Shown: in pieces, positions 15,499 through 23,558 of the stretch | Position numbering within the stretch: position 1 is the stretch's first letter | How the letters are laid out: each line of letters starts with the position of its first letter | Made by a program: the position numbers and the translations under genes | The notes under the pieces: model-generated | What the model was told of the DNA's origin: nothing | The model's database searches: none | What the model saw: only the letters and a program-made list of their open reading frames with translations | Origin: an uncultured Lachnospiraceae bacterium | GTDB lineage: Bacteria; Bacillota; Clostridia; Lachnospirales; Lachnospiraceae | Length of the DNA: 52,448 nucleotides | Direction: 5' to 3' | Assembly: GCA_934320845.1 (NCBI GenBank) | Contig: CAKRFU010000021.1 | Location: 1 to 52,448 of the forward strand

Positions 15499-17724
15499 AT
15501 GCAGGAAAAAATGGACCAGTGGATAAACTGGGTTGAATATGATGAACTGCTCGAGGGCAGACATAACGCACCGCATAATTTACTGGGATTGCACAGCTTT
15601 GGCAGAGGTCAGGTTTTTACTATATACAGACCTGAAGCTGAGAGAGTTTTTATAACTGATATGTCTGGAAAAAACGAACTTGAATTAGAAGAGATAGGAG
15701 AGAGTTCGGGATTTTTTGGAAAATATATTCCAAGAAAGAATTACAGAGCTCCATACAAAGTGAAAGTTCAGTATTCCGAAAATGATATTATTGAATATGT
15801 AGATCCATATTGTTTTGAACCGCAGATTGGTGATGAAGATTTATATTATTTTGCAGAGGGTAAACATTACGAAATATATAAAAAATTGGGTGCACATCCT
15901 ATGACTATAAATGGTGTAAAGGGCACATATTTTGCAGTATGGGCACCTCATGCCAGAGCGGTAAGTGTAGCAGGAAGTTTTAATATGTGGGATGGAAGGG
16001 TTCATCTTATGAGAACACTTCAGGTTTCGGGTGTTTATGAATTGTTTATTCCGGGAGTTGAGCCTGGGGCAATTTATAAATATCAGATACTTACAAGAAC
16101 AGGTGAAGTTCTTATGAAATCAGATCCGTATGCGAATTGTTCAGAACTTCGTCCTGCGAATGCATCTGTTGTTGCGGATATCAGCGGATTCAAATGGAAT
16201 GATACAAAGTGGATGCGTGAGCGTGAAAAGAAAGACAGGGATAAGCTTCGCAGAGAGCCTATGGCAATATATGAAGTTCATATCGGTTCGTGGCGCAAAA
16301 AGGATGACGGAACAGAAGATGGATTTTATACTTATCGTGAAATGGCACCTATGCTTGCGGAATATGTTAAAAAGATGGGCTATACCCACGTTGAACTTAT
16401 GGGTATAGCAGAGCATCCGTTTGACGGTTCATGGGGATATCAGGTGACCGGATATTATGCACCTACAAGAAGATACGGAACACCTAAAGACTTTATGTAT
16501 TTTGTTGATTATATGCATGAGAAAGGCATTCATGTAATTCTTGACTGGGTACCGGCACATTTTCCTAAGGATGAACATGGTCTTGGAAGGTTTGATGGAC
16601 AGCCTCTTTATGAACATCCTGATCCGAGAAGGGGTGAACACCCTCATTGGGGTACTTACATCTTCAATTATGGCAAGAGAGAGGTTGAAAACTTCCTTAT
16701 TGCGAATGGACTTTTTTGGCTCAAAGAGTTTCACGTTGATGGGCTTAGAGTTGATGCGGTTGCGTCGATGTTGTATCTTGATTATGGAAAAGATGATGGA
16801 GAGTGGCTTCCGAATGAAAAAGGCGGCAACGAAAATTATGATGCCATCAATCTTTTCAGACATATGAATGAACAGTTTGAGAAACAATGCCCGGGAACCG
16901 AGATAATAGCTGAGGAATCGACAGCGTGGGCAGGTGTTACGTCACCGGTTTCGATGAATGGTCTTGGATTTTTGTTTAAATGGAATATGGGCTGGATGAA
17001 TGATTTCCTTGAGTACATGAAACTTGACCCTTACTTCAGGGCAAATAATCACGGCAAATTGACTTTCAGCATGCAATATGCATATAGTGAGAATTTTATT
17101 CAGGTGCTTTCACATGATGAGGTTGTTCATGGAAAATGTTCAATGATAGAGAAAATGCCCGGTGAATACGAGGAAAAATTTGCAAATCTTCGTACGGCGT
17201 ATGGATTTATGTATGGCCATCCGGGAAAGAAGCTTCTTTTTATGGGACAGGAATTTGCACAGTTCAGAGAGTGGAGTGAAAAACGCAGTCTCGACTGGGA
17301 ACTTCTTGATTACGATATGCACCATAAGATGCAGGCATATGTCAGAGAACTTAATAAACTTTATGAAAAATATGATGCAATGTATGTGAATGATTGTGAT
17401 CCTATTGGATTCGAATGGATGAGCTGTGACAATGCAAGTATGAGTACGGTCAGTTTTGTACGTCGTGGAAGTTCTGCAAAAAATCAGTTGTTATTTGTAT
17501 GTAACTTTACGCCGGTATCATATGAAAAATATCGTACAGGAGTGCCATGTGCAGGAGATTATGTAAGAGTTTTATCGTCTGATGATGAAAAGTTCGGAGG
17601 AACAGGAGTAAATATTAAAAAGACGATAAAAGCGGAAAAAATTGAATGTGAGCGAAAAGATTATTCTATAGAATTTAATCTTCCGCCGATGTCAGTTACA
17701 GTATTTAAGTTTGATTATAAATAA
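15499..17724 (+). CDS. glgB: 1,4-alpha-glucan (glycogen) branching enzyme
   Basis: Cuts alpha-1,4-glucan chains and re-attaches them by alpha-1,6 links. The 741 residues comprise an extra N-terminal N1 module, a CBM48 module (around residues 120-220, KGTYFAVWAPHARAVSVAG), the GH13 barrel and a C-terminal beta domain. Catalytic residues are visible: nucleophile Asp419 in GLRVDAV, acid/base Glu472 in AEEST, and Asp540 in LSHDEVVHG. The long form with N1 is the usual bacterial GlgB length. ATG follows GGGGGAAA. The mutase lies just upstream; no glgC, glgA or glgP is in the window. Confidence 0.96.
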   Translation: MQEKMDQWINWVEYDELLEGRHNAPHNLLGLHSFGRGQVFTIYRPEAERVFITDMSGKNELELEEIGESSGFFGKYIPRKNYRAPYKVKVQYSENDIIEYVDPYCFEPQIGDEDLYYFAEGKHYEIYKKLGAHPMTINGVKGTYFAVWAPHARAVSVAGSFNMWDGRVHLMRTLQVSGVYELFIPGVEPGAIYKYQILTRTGEVLMKSDPYANCSELRPANASVVADISGFKWNDTKWMREREKKDRDKLRREPMAIYEVHIGSWRKKDDGTEDGFYTYREMAPMLAEYVKKMGYTHVELMGIAEHPFDGSWGYQVTGYYAPTRRYGTPKDFMYFVDYMHEKGIHVILDWVPAHFPKDEHGLGRFDGQPLYEHPDPRRGEHPHWGTYIFNYGKREVENFLIANGLFWLKEFHVDGLRVDAVASMLYLDYGKDDGEWLPNEKGGNENYDAINLFRHMNEQFEKQCPGTEIIAEESTAWAGVTSPVSMNGLGFLFKWNMGWMNDFLEYMKLDPYFRANNHGKLTFSMQYAYSENFIQVLSHDEVVHGKCSMIEKMPGEYEEKFANLRTAYGFMYGHPGKKLLFMGQEFAQFREWSEKRSLDWELLDYDMHHKMQAYVRELNKLYEKYDAMYVNDCDPIGFEWMSCDNASMSTVSFVRRGSSAKNQLLFVCNFTPVSYEKYRTGVPCAGDYVRVLSSDDEKFGGTGVNIKKTIKAEKIECERKDYSIEFNLPPMSVTVFKFDYK

Positions 17725-17736
17725 TAAAATTTAATA

Positions 17737-17786
17737 AAAAGCAGTAGAAAACAAATTGTTGATAATGTTTTCTGCTGCTTTTTTGA
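17737..17786. terminator. Bidirectional terminator between glgB and the GH25 gene
   Basis: AAAAGCAGTAGAAAAC ... GTTTTCTGCTGCTTTTTT. T runs occur on both strands, so it can end glgB (plus) and the convergent lysozyme gene (minus). Confidence 0.85.
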
Positions 17787-17864
17787 TATGTTATTTTTTC
17801 TGATGTAATAACGGCAAAAATTATAGTGCCGGGGTTAAAATATTCATTGAAATTTGTATCGAAA

Positions 17865-19586
17865 TTATTGTAAAACTATATGTTTGTCAATTACATATCC
17901 GACATATGATTTGCTTGAATCGGAATATCTTACTTTGTAAAAGCTGAGCAATCCAACTTTTTTTGTGCTGAGGACAGCCATGTATGAGCCTGCCGGGATA
18001 TTTACTATTGAGTTTGCAATAGATTTCGCTTTGCTGAGCAGTTTTGTGGAAGTTTTAGCTGTGCCGCCTTTATAATATTTTAACTTTGTATCAGCCGGCA
18101 GCCAGCAATTGTATTTTTTGTTTTTTGTATAATAATGCATATGTAAAAATGTCGTATTATTTTTATAAGTTGTTTTTCCTGTATATTCAAGTATAAAATT
18201 TTTAGGAAGTGTTTTAAGTGTATCTGCCTGTGCGGAAGGCTTCTTCAAAAGTTTCAAAGAAGTTGTTGTTATGGCTGCTTTGTGCTGCATGGCAGAAGCT
18301 GTAAGTGAAAGATAACTGCTGTACAGTTTTTTTGCTGACTTTGAATTTACACTTCTTATTTTATAATAATACTCATGGTAATTTTCGACGCTGCTATCAA
18401 CATATTTTTGAGTTTTTGCATTATTTATTGTCTTGATTTTCTTATATTTTCCATCATAAAAATCTTTTCTGTATATTTCAAATCCTGTTATATTTTTCGG
18501 TGCAGTCCATTTGAGTGTAATTGATTTTGATGATGAAACAGCCTTAAATGGTTTGGGAGCATTTATTTTTGTGGTTTGAGCAGGTTTCACAGTAGGTTTA
18601 GCGGTAGGCTTTACAGTAGGCTTAGCGGTAGGCTTTACAGTAGGCTTAGCGGTAGGCTTCACAGTAGGCTTCACAGTAGGCTTTACGGTAGGTTTCGCGG
18701 TAGGCTTTACAGTAGGCTTCGCAGTAGGCTTTGGTGTATTAGTTGGGGTTATGACTGGTGATGAGGTAGCTTCGGCAGCATCTATACTTTTTTTAGTATA
18801 CCAAAAGTTACAATCGACTTTTCCTGTTATGCCGTTTACTTTTCCGCTGCTTGTATACTGCCAGTATTCATAACTGTTTGCGTATGTTGTCTTTGTGGTA
18901 TAGTTTGCAAGCCATACTTTATAAGTGTTTCCGATTGTCTTGCCATTTATAAGACTTGATAAATCACTTTTGTTTGCATATACAAGAGGGGTATATCCGG
19001 CTTTTTTTACGGCAGCACAAAAAGCCTTTACATTTGCTGTTGCTTCTGCTTTGGTTAATTTCGCATTGTACATTCTTCCGATAGGATTTTTGCCGTCAGT
19101 TGGATATTCATAATCGATAGCAACAGGAAGTGTTATATTATAATCCTTTATTTTACTTATGCAAAATTCAGCTTCTTCGCGTGCTTCATCGGTTGTAAGA
19201 GCTTCGGTGAAATAATAAACACCAACTTTAATTCCGGCAGCCAGAGCACCTTCAATGTTAGCTTTATAATTAGGATCGGTACATAAAGTACCGGATTTTC
19301 CGTATCCTCTGTAACCGACACGGACAATGACAAAATCGACACCGTCCTTTTTTACTTTATCCCAATTTATGTCGCCATTATATTTTGAAACATCTATTCC
19401 ATTGTAGATATTATAGTTTTTAAAAATGTCGTTGTGGGTGTAGGTTGAACTTGTAAATGGGCTTTTGCCTGTAATAGCGGCAGAAACATGTGTGTTGTTA
19501 AAAAAATATGTTGTATCTGAAAATAAAAAGACTGATTGTATAATCAATGAACATATCAGTAATCTTGATAAAAATTTCTTTTTCAT
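17865..19586 (-). CDS. Secreted GH25 lysozyme with KPT-repeat linker, FN3 and C-terminal domain
   Basis: A 573-residue secreted muramidase predicted to cut the beta-1,4 bond between MurNAc and GlcNAc in peptidoglycan. Signal peptide 1-37. The GH25 barrel spans about 60-265, with [12 protein letters not shown] (Asp65) and the catalytic AIDYEYP (Asp158, Glu160). A linker of twelve KPTA/KPTV units covers about 286-335, then a fibronectin type III domain about 345-430 (FEIYRK ... YYYKIRSV). The C-terminal 130 residues look beta-rich, SH3-like, and may bind the wall. The ribosome site GGAGGA lies ahead of the ATG. It could serve wall remodelling or act on competitors. Confidence 0.93.
   Translation of the reverse strand: MKKKFLSRLLICSLIIQSVFLFSDTTYFFNNTHVSAAITGKSPFTSSTYTHNDIFKNYNIYNGIDVSKYNGDINWDKVKKDGVDFVIVRVGYRGYGKSGTLCTDPNYKANIEGALAAGIKVGVYYFTEALTTDEAREEAEFCISKIKDYNITLPVAIDYEYPTDGKNPIGRMYNAKLTKAEATANVKAFCAAVKKAGYTPLVYANKSDLSSLINGKTIGNTYKVWLANYTTKTTYANSYEYWQYTSSGKVNGITGKVDCNFWYTKKSIDAAEATSSPVITPTNTPKPTAKPTVKPTAKPTVKPTVKPTVKPTAKPTVKPTAKPTVKPTAKPTVKPAQTTKINAPKPFKAVSSSKSITLKWTAPKNITGFEIYRKDFYDGKYKKIKTINNAKTQKYVDSSVENYHEYYYKIRSVNSKSAKKLYSSYLSLTASAMQHKAAITTTSLKLLKKPSAQADTLKTLPKNFILEYTGKTTYKNNTTFLHMHYYTKNKKYNCWLPADTKLKYYKGGTAKTSTKLLSKAKSIANSIVNIPAGSYMAVLSTKKVGLLSFYKVRYSDSSKSYVGYVIDKHIVLQ
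18583..18734 (-). repeat. 12-bp tandem repeat (minisatellite) coding for KPT[AV]
   Basis: About twelve 12-bp units (GTAGGCTTYRCR variants on the plus strand) inside the GH25 gene, coding alternating KPTA and KPTV. Unit length keeps the frame, so copy-number change would only alter linker length. Confidence 0.9.
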
Positions 19587-19613
19587 GTGTGTCCTCCGTA
19601 GTTTGAATTTTAT

Positions 19614-19670
19614 GTTACCAGTATAGATGGTAACAGTTATATACTACAGTATATTTATATGCTGTGTCAA
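19614..19670 (-). promoter_or_regulatory. Promoter and leader stem-loop of the GH25 gene
   Basis: On the minus strand: -35 TTGACA (19670-19665), 18-base spacer, -10 TAGTAT (19646-19641). Between it and the ribosome site lies GTTACCA-7 bases-TGGTAAC (19614-19634), a perfect 7-bp inverted repeat placed as an operator or 5' stem-loop. Confidence 0.65.
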
Positions 19671-19735
19671 AAAGATGTAAGGGACACGTAAGAGTAAATA
19701 GTTACAACAAAATTTATTATGCCATATTATGGATG

Positions 19736-19764
19736 TTGACTTAGAAAAAATAAGGTGTTAAAAT
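19736..19764 (+). promoter_or_regulatory. Sigma-A promoter of the radical SAM operon
   Basis: -35 TTGACT (19736-19741), 17-base spacer, -10 TAAAAT (19759-19764). Transcription would begin near 19771, which rules out the in-frame ATG at 19772 and supports the ATG at 19808. Confidence 0.75.
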
Positions 19765-19807
19765 AAAACAAATGTTTGGAACAGAAGTTCGGAAAGGGAG
19801 CAGGATA

Positions 19808-21370
19808 ATGGTACTGGAAAATGATATGAGTCTTATGAAAAAATTACAGATTTTATCAGATGCGGCTAAATACGATGTGGCATGTACATCAAGCGGAGTA
19901 CAGCGTGATGGAGTAAAAGGCGAGTTGGGAAATGCTATGTCATGTGGAATTTGTCACAGTTTTGCAGCTGACGGAAGATGTATATCTTTACTCAAGATAC
20001 TTTTTACAAATGAATGTATTTACAATTGCAAATATTGTATAAACCGAGTATCAAATGATGTACCAAGAACTTCATTTACACCGGAGGAAGTTTGCCATCT
20101 TACCATGGAGTTTTACCGCAGAAATTATATAGAAGGTTTATTTTTGAGTTCGGGTATCTTATATTCGCCTGATTATACTATGGAATTGATATGTAAGACA
20201 TTGCATGATTTGAGAGAGATTCATAGATTTAATGGTTATATACATTGCAAAGCTATTCCAGGTGCTTCGCAGGAACTGGTAGAACTTGCGGGCTGGTATG
20301 CTGACAGGATGAGTGTAAATCTTGAACTACCGACAGAGGCAGGACTAAAAGAACTGGCTCCAAATAAATCAAGAAAAAATATATTAACACCTATGAGACA
20401 GATTCAACTCGGGATGTCAGAAAGCAGAGAGAGGCTTGGAATGAAAGGCGGAAACAGGAGTGCATATTGGCATACATCGAAGCGGTTGGGACGCCATATG
20501 GATGACGGTTTGATAAAAAAAGATAATAGTCGTATAAAAACGGGTGGCATGCAGTTAGAAACTGTCGGAGAAAAAAGTGAAAAACCGTATAAAGCGAAAA
20601 CATCCATACTATTAAAACAGAATGCAGACTTTAGGGAAGATAATGATATTCTGCCTAAGGTACCGGACAGTAGTGGTGCTCTAACTATGTGGAACAAATC
20701 CAGAACAAAAAGGGGATTTGTTCCGGCAGGTCAGAGTACACAGATGATTATAGGAGCTACAGGTGAGAGTGATTTTGAAATTATGTCGGTGTCAGAGGCT
20801 TTATATAAGAGATTTGATTTGAAAAGAGTATTTTATTCTGCATTTATAAATGTGAACAATGACAGTACGCTTCCGACAATGGCAGGAGGTACGCCGCTTC
20901 GCAGAGAGCATAGATTATATCAAGCGGATTGGCTTCTGAGATATTACGGATTTGAAGCTGATGAACTGTTGTCTGAGAAAAGACCGTTTTTTAACACATA
21001 TCTCGACCCAAAATGCGATTGGGCACTTGGACATTTGGAAGGTTTTCCTATAGAGATAAATACAGCAGACTATGATACTCTTCTTAGAGTTCCGGGAATT
21101 GGTGTTAAATCAGCGGGGCGCATAGTCAGAGCAAGAAAAACAGGACAGCTTGATTTTGATACTTTAAAGAAGATAGGCGTTGTCCTAAAGCGCGCAGTAT
21201 TTTTTATTACATGCAACGGAAAGATGATGTATAACTTTCTGAAAGTAGATGAGGATTATATTACGAGAAATCTTGTGGCAAATGAAGGTGATGTTATGAA
21301 AGGGTTTGGACAGAATATAACATACAAGCAGCTTACGCTGTTTGATGACTTTTCACTTGGCACTTTTTGA
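19808..21370 (+). CDS. Putative DNA modification/repair radical SAM protein with HhH (TIGR03916-like)
   Basis: A 520-residue radical SAM protein. The cluster motif CX3CX2C is ECIYNCKYC (Cys70, 74, 77), preceded by a family-type Cys motif SCGICHSFAADGRC (46-58). A helix-hairpin-helix element (RVPGIGVKSAGRIVRAR) near the C-terminus suggests nucleic acid contact. The family is annotated as putative DNA modification/repair and is normally encoded beside a TIGR03915 protein, as here; its reaction is unknown. Between GMSESRERLG (about 202-211) and FVPAGQSTQMIIGA (about 300) lie some 90 polar, low-conservation residues which I believe are longer than usual. AAAGGGAG precedes the ATG at 19808. Confidence 0.85.
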   Translation: MVLENDMSLMKKLQILSDAAKYDVACTSSGVQRDGVKGELGNAMSCGICHSFAADGRCISLLKILFTNECIYNCKYCINRVSNDVPRTSFTPEEVCHLTMEFYRRNYIEGLFLSSGILYSPDYTMELICKTLHDLREIHRFNGYIHCKAIPGASQELVELAGWYADRMSVNLELPTEAGLKELAPNKSRKNILTPMRQIQLGMSESRERLGMKGGNRSAYWHTSKRLGRHMDDGLIKKDNSRIKTGGMQLETVGEKSEKPYKAKTSILLKQNADFREDNDILPKVPDSSGALTMWNKSRTKRGFVPAGQSTQMIIGATGESDFEIMSVSEALYKRFDLKRVFYSAFINVNNDSTLPTMAGGTPLRREHRLYQADWLLRYYGFEADELLSEKRPFFNTYLDPKCDWALGHLEGFPIEINTADYDTLLRVPGIGVKSAGRIVRARKTGQLDFDTLKKIGVVLKRAVFFITCNGKMMYNFLKVDEDYITRNLVANEGDVMKGFGQNITYKQLTLFDDFSLGTF

Positions 21371-21407
21371 TGCATGTTATCGAAAATACAAAAAAACGGA
21401 GGGGGAT

Positions 21408-22196
21408 ATGGAAGAAAAGAATATTCGTATATACAGATGTTCGGATGATGAGGTGGGTATATTTAGTGCCATATATGAAGCGGGTATATCCGGATATGGA
21501 CATAAATATATACGCATTCAGCCGCAGTCTGACAGGTATATGTATAGTATGGAACTTTTTGCGGAATATGTAGATGTAAAAAGCTCTGAAAAAAAGATGA
21601 ATGCTGTTCTTAGTGCGGTAAAGGAAAAAATATCAAATGAGGTATATGAGTATGTTATGAAAGCTATTGTAAGTGATGATTCATGCAGGGGAGATATTAT
21701 ATATCAATTCATAACATATGGATTTTCAATAGGTGAAAAAGTCATTATGGCAGTTCAGTTTCAGGAAGTTTCGGACATGTTTACTCTTGTGAGAAGTGTT
21801 CAGAATGAAGCGTATAGATATATAGAGATTCTTCGGTTTAAGGAGGTTGTTCACAATCCACCGCTTTTGCTTGCTGTGATAGAGCCAAAGAATGATATAT
21901 CAGCACATATCGCAAAGCACTTTGCTGACAGATTTAATAATGAATGGTTCATAATATATGATGCAAGACATCATAAAGCGGTATTTCATGATGTCTCAGG
22001 AAGATGGGAGATACGTTTGCTGACAAAAGATGAAGAGGAAAAGATTCGTGGACTTGATGAAACTGAGGAAGAATATTCTGAGTTATGGAAAGTTTTTTTT
22101 GACAGCATTTCAGTAAAAGAGAGAGAAAACAAGAAACTTCAAACAGAGAATCTTCCTATTAAATATAGGAGGCATATGACAGAATTTATAGTTTAA
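21408..22196 (+). CDS. TIGR03915-family putative DNA metabolism protein
   Basis: A 262-residue partner of the preceding radical SAM protein. It opens with the typical IYRCSDDEVGIFSAIYEA, then a helical region and a DUF4130-like part with QFQEVSDMFTLVRSVQNEAYRY and GLLRF-like ILRFKEV, and FADRFNNEWFIIYDARH. The family always accompanies TIGR03916 proteins and carries a uracil-DNA-glycosylase-linked domain in some relatives; no reaction is proven. GGAGGGGG leads the ATG at 21408; 37 bases separate it from the upstream stop, so one operon. Confidence 0.8.
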   Translation: MEEKNIRIYRCSDDEVGIFSAIYEAGISGYGHKYIRIQPQSDRYMYSMELFAEYVDVKSSEKKMNAVLSAVKEKISNEVYEYVMKAIVSDDSCRGDIIYQFITYGFSIGEKVIMAVQFQEVSDMFTLVRSVQNEAYRYIEILRFKEVVHNPPLLLAVIEPKNDISAHIAKHFADRFNNEWFIIYDARHHKAVFHDVSGRWEIRLLTKDEEEKIRGLDETEEEYSELWKVFFDSISVKERENKKLQTENLPIKYRRHMTEFIV

Positions 22197-22344
22197 GTCA
22201 TGTGTGTGTCAAAATTGGACTTTAAAAAGATAAAATAAAATTTTGTTTAGAATGATGTAATACAAAGTCTATTATTCAAAAATCTTGTGAAAATGACCAT
22301 ATGGAATACAGAATAGACATAAAAAATAAAAAAAATAGTGAAAT

Positions 22345-22475
22345 GTTGTGCAAATTAACGATATCATTAACTTTTTTGTTCTGTTAATATGTAATTTGTT
22401 ATAGGAAAATATAGCTGAGTTTTAGGAAAAACTAAACTATATTACCTTACAAAATAATATCCCCTATATATAGGG
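22345..22475 (+). promoter_or_regulatory. Upstream region of the first secreted-locus gene
   Basis: GTTGTGCAAA at 22345-22354 also occurs upstream of the gene at 25997. A near-palindrome around GATATC (TTAACGATATCATTAA) follows it. A perfect 14-bp palindrome CCCTATATATAGGG (22462-22475) touches the ribosome site GAGGAGGA (22477-22484). I could not fix a promoter with confidence. Confidence 0.4.
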
Positions 22476-22491
22476 AGAGGAGGAAAAGTTA

Positions 22492-23316
22492 ATGAGATTA
22501 ACAAAGGGAACAAAAAAAGCACTTTCATTAGCTCTTTCAGCAGCATTGGTTATTACCGGTGCAAGTTTTGAGGGAACAAAAAGTGCAGCAGCAGACACAA
22601 CAACAAACACAACAGTAGCCAGCGGTTCAGCAGTAACAAGTGCACCGGCTATAACAAGTGCGCCAGCTATAACAAGCGCACCGGCAGTTACAGAAACACC
22701 AGAAGTAACAAGTGCACCGGCAGTTACAGAAACACCAGAAGTAACAAGCGCACCGGCAGTTACAGAAACACCGGAAGTAACAAGCGCACCGGCAGTAACA
22801 AGTACACCGGCACCAACAAACACACCAGAAGTAAAGGTGACAGTTGCAAAAAAAGCTGTTTCAGTTGCACCTGGAAAAACAACAACAGTTAAGTACACAT
22901 CAAATGCGACAGTTAAAGCTTCAAGCAACAACAAAGCTGTAACGGTTAAGGTTAACAAGACTAAAAAGACAGTTACAATTTCTGCTAAATCTACAGCAAC
23001 TATGGGTTCTGCGGCTACAGTAACTCTTAAAGCAGGTACTAAGAAAGCTACAATAAAAGTAACAGTTGCAAAGAATGCAAATGTTAAAAAGAATAAGACA
23101 TCTAAATATTCAGTAGCGCTTGCAAAAGTAACTAAGAAAGTTAAGACAAATAAGATTAAAGTTACTGTAAAGAATAAGAAGATTGCTAAAGTAACAGTTA
23201 AGAAAACTGCTAAAGGTCAGATTACATATAGTGTAAAAGGACTTAAAAAAGGAAAGACAACTGCAACAATCAAATATGGTAAGAAATCTGTAAAAGTTAG
23301 TGTAGTTGTAAAATAA
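22492..23316 (+). CDS. Secreted protein: TP-rich repeat linker plus Lys-rich Big_2-like modules
   Basis: Signal peptide about 1-34, then a Thr/Pro/Ala linker (about 35-113) with three exact 12-residue units TSAPAVTETPEV, then two Lys-rich beta domains (about 114-190 and 195-274) full of KVTV strands and ending KKGKTTATIKYGKKSVKVSVVVK-like. The C-terminal halves resemble bacterial Ig-like Big_2 domains. No catalytic domain is present, so it is likely a wall-bound scaffold or adhesin. It opens the five-gene secreted locus and has its own terminator. Confidence 0.75.
   Translation: MRLTKGTKKALSLALSAALVITGASFEGTKSAAADTTTNTTVASGSAVTSAPAITSAPAITSAPAVTETPEVTSAPAVTETPEVTSAPAVTETPEVTSAPAVTSTPAPTNTPEVKVTVAKKAVSVAPGKTTTVKYTSNATVKASSNNKAVTVKVNKTKKTVTISAKSTATMGSAATVTLKAGTKKATIKVTVAKNANVKKNKTSKYSVALAKVTKKVKTNKIKVTVKNKKIAKVTVKKTAKGQITYSVKGLKKGKTTATIKYGKKSVKVSVVVK
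22681..22788 (+). repeat. Three tandem 36-bp units in coding sequence
   Basis: Near-identical units begin at 22681, 22717 and 22753, each coding 12 residues (phase PAVTETPEVTSA). In-frame linker repeats, with only a few silent base differences between units. Confidence 0.9.
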
Positions 23317-23342
23317 TTGACTGAGTTGAAAACTTGGTACGG

Positions 23343-23371
23343 GGAGCGTGTCTGTTGGCACGCTCCTTTTT
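23343..23371 (+). terminator. Intrinsic terminator
   Basis: GGAGCGTG-8 bases-CACGCTCC followed by TTTTT. It ends the 22492-23316 transcript. Confidence 0.92.
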
Positions 23372-23506
23372 GCATGCATATTTTTAATGTTTCTGAAAAA
23401 AGAAAAAGATTTTGTAAACATACATTAAAATGACATAAAAATATAATAAAAAACATGTACAATATATCTAAAAATTAGGATATAAATGTTAAGAAGATTG
23501 TAATAA

Positions 23507-23520
23507 AATATGTACATATT
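23507..23520. promoter_or_regulatory. 14-bp palindrome upstream of the first GH5 gene
   Basis: AATATGTACATATT, a perfect palindrome 38 bp ahead of the ATG at 23559. A TTGTAA (about 23499) lies upstream, so it may overlap the promoter. Confidence 0.35.
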
Positions 23521-23558
23521 ATGAATGTTAGTGATAAAATGAGAGGAGAGAGCAAGGT

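Noticed and set aside
18583..18734. Possible CRISPR or non-coding satellite
   Set aside because: 12-bp units encode KPT[AV] in frame within the lysozyme.
22681..22788. Possible CRISPR array from 36-bp direct repeats
   Set aside because: Units are contiguous without spacers and encode an in-frame TSAPAVTETPEV linker.
22464..22958. 164-codon minus-strand frame opposite the repeat linker
   Set aside because: Low-complexity Val/Ala/Thr product mirrors the plus-strand repeats; the plus frame has signal peptide and ribosome site.
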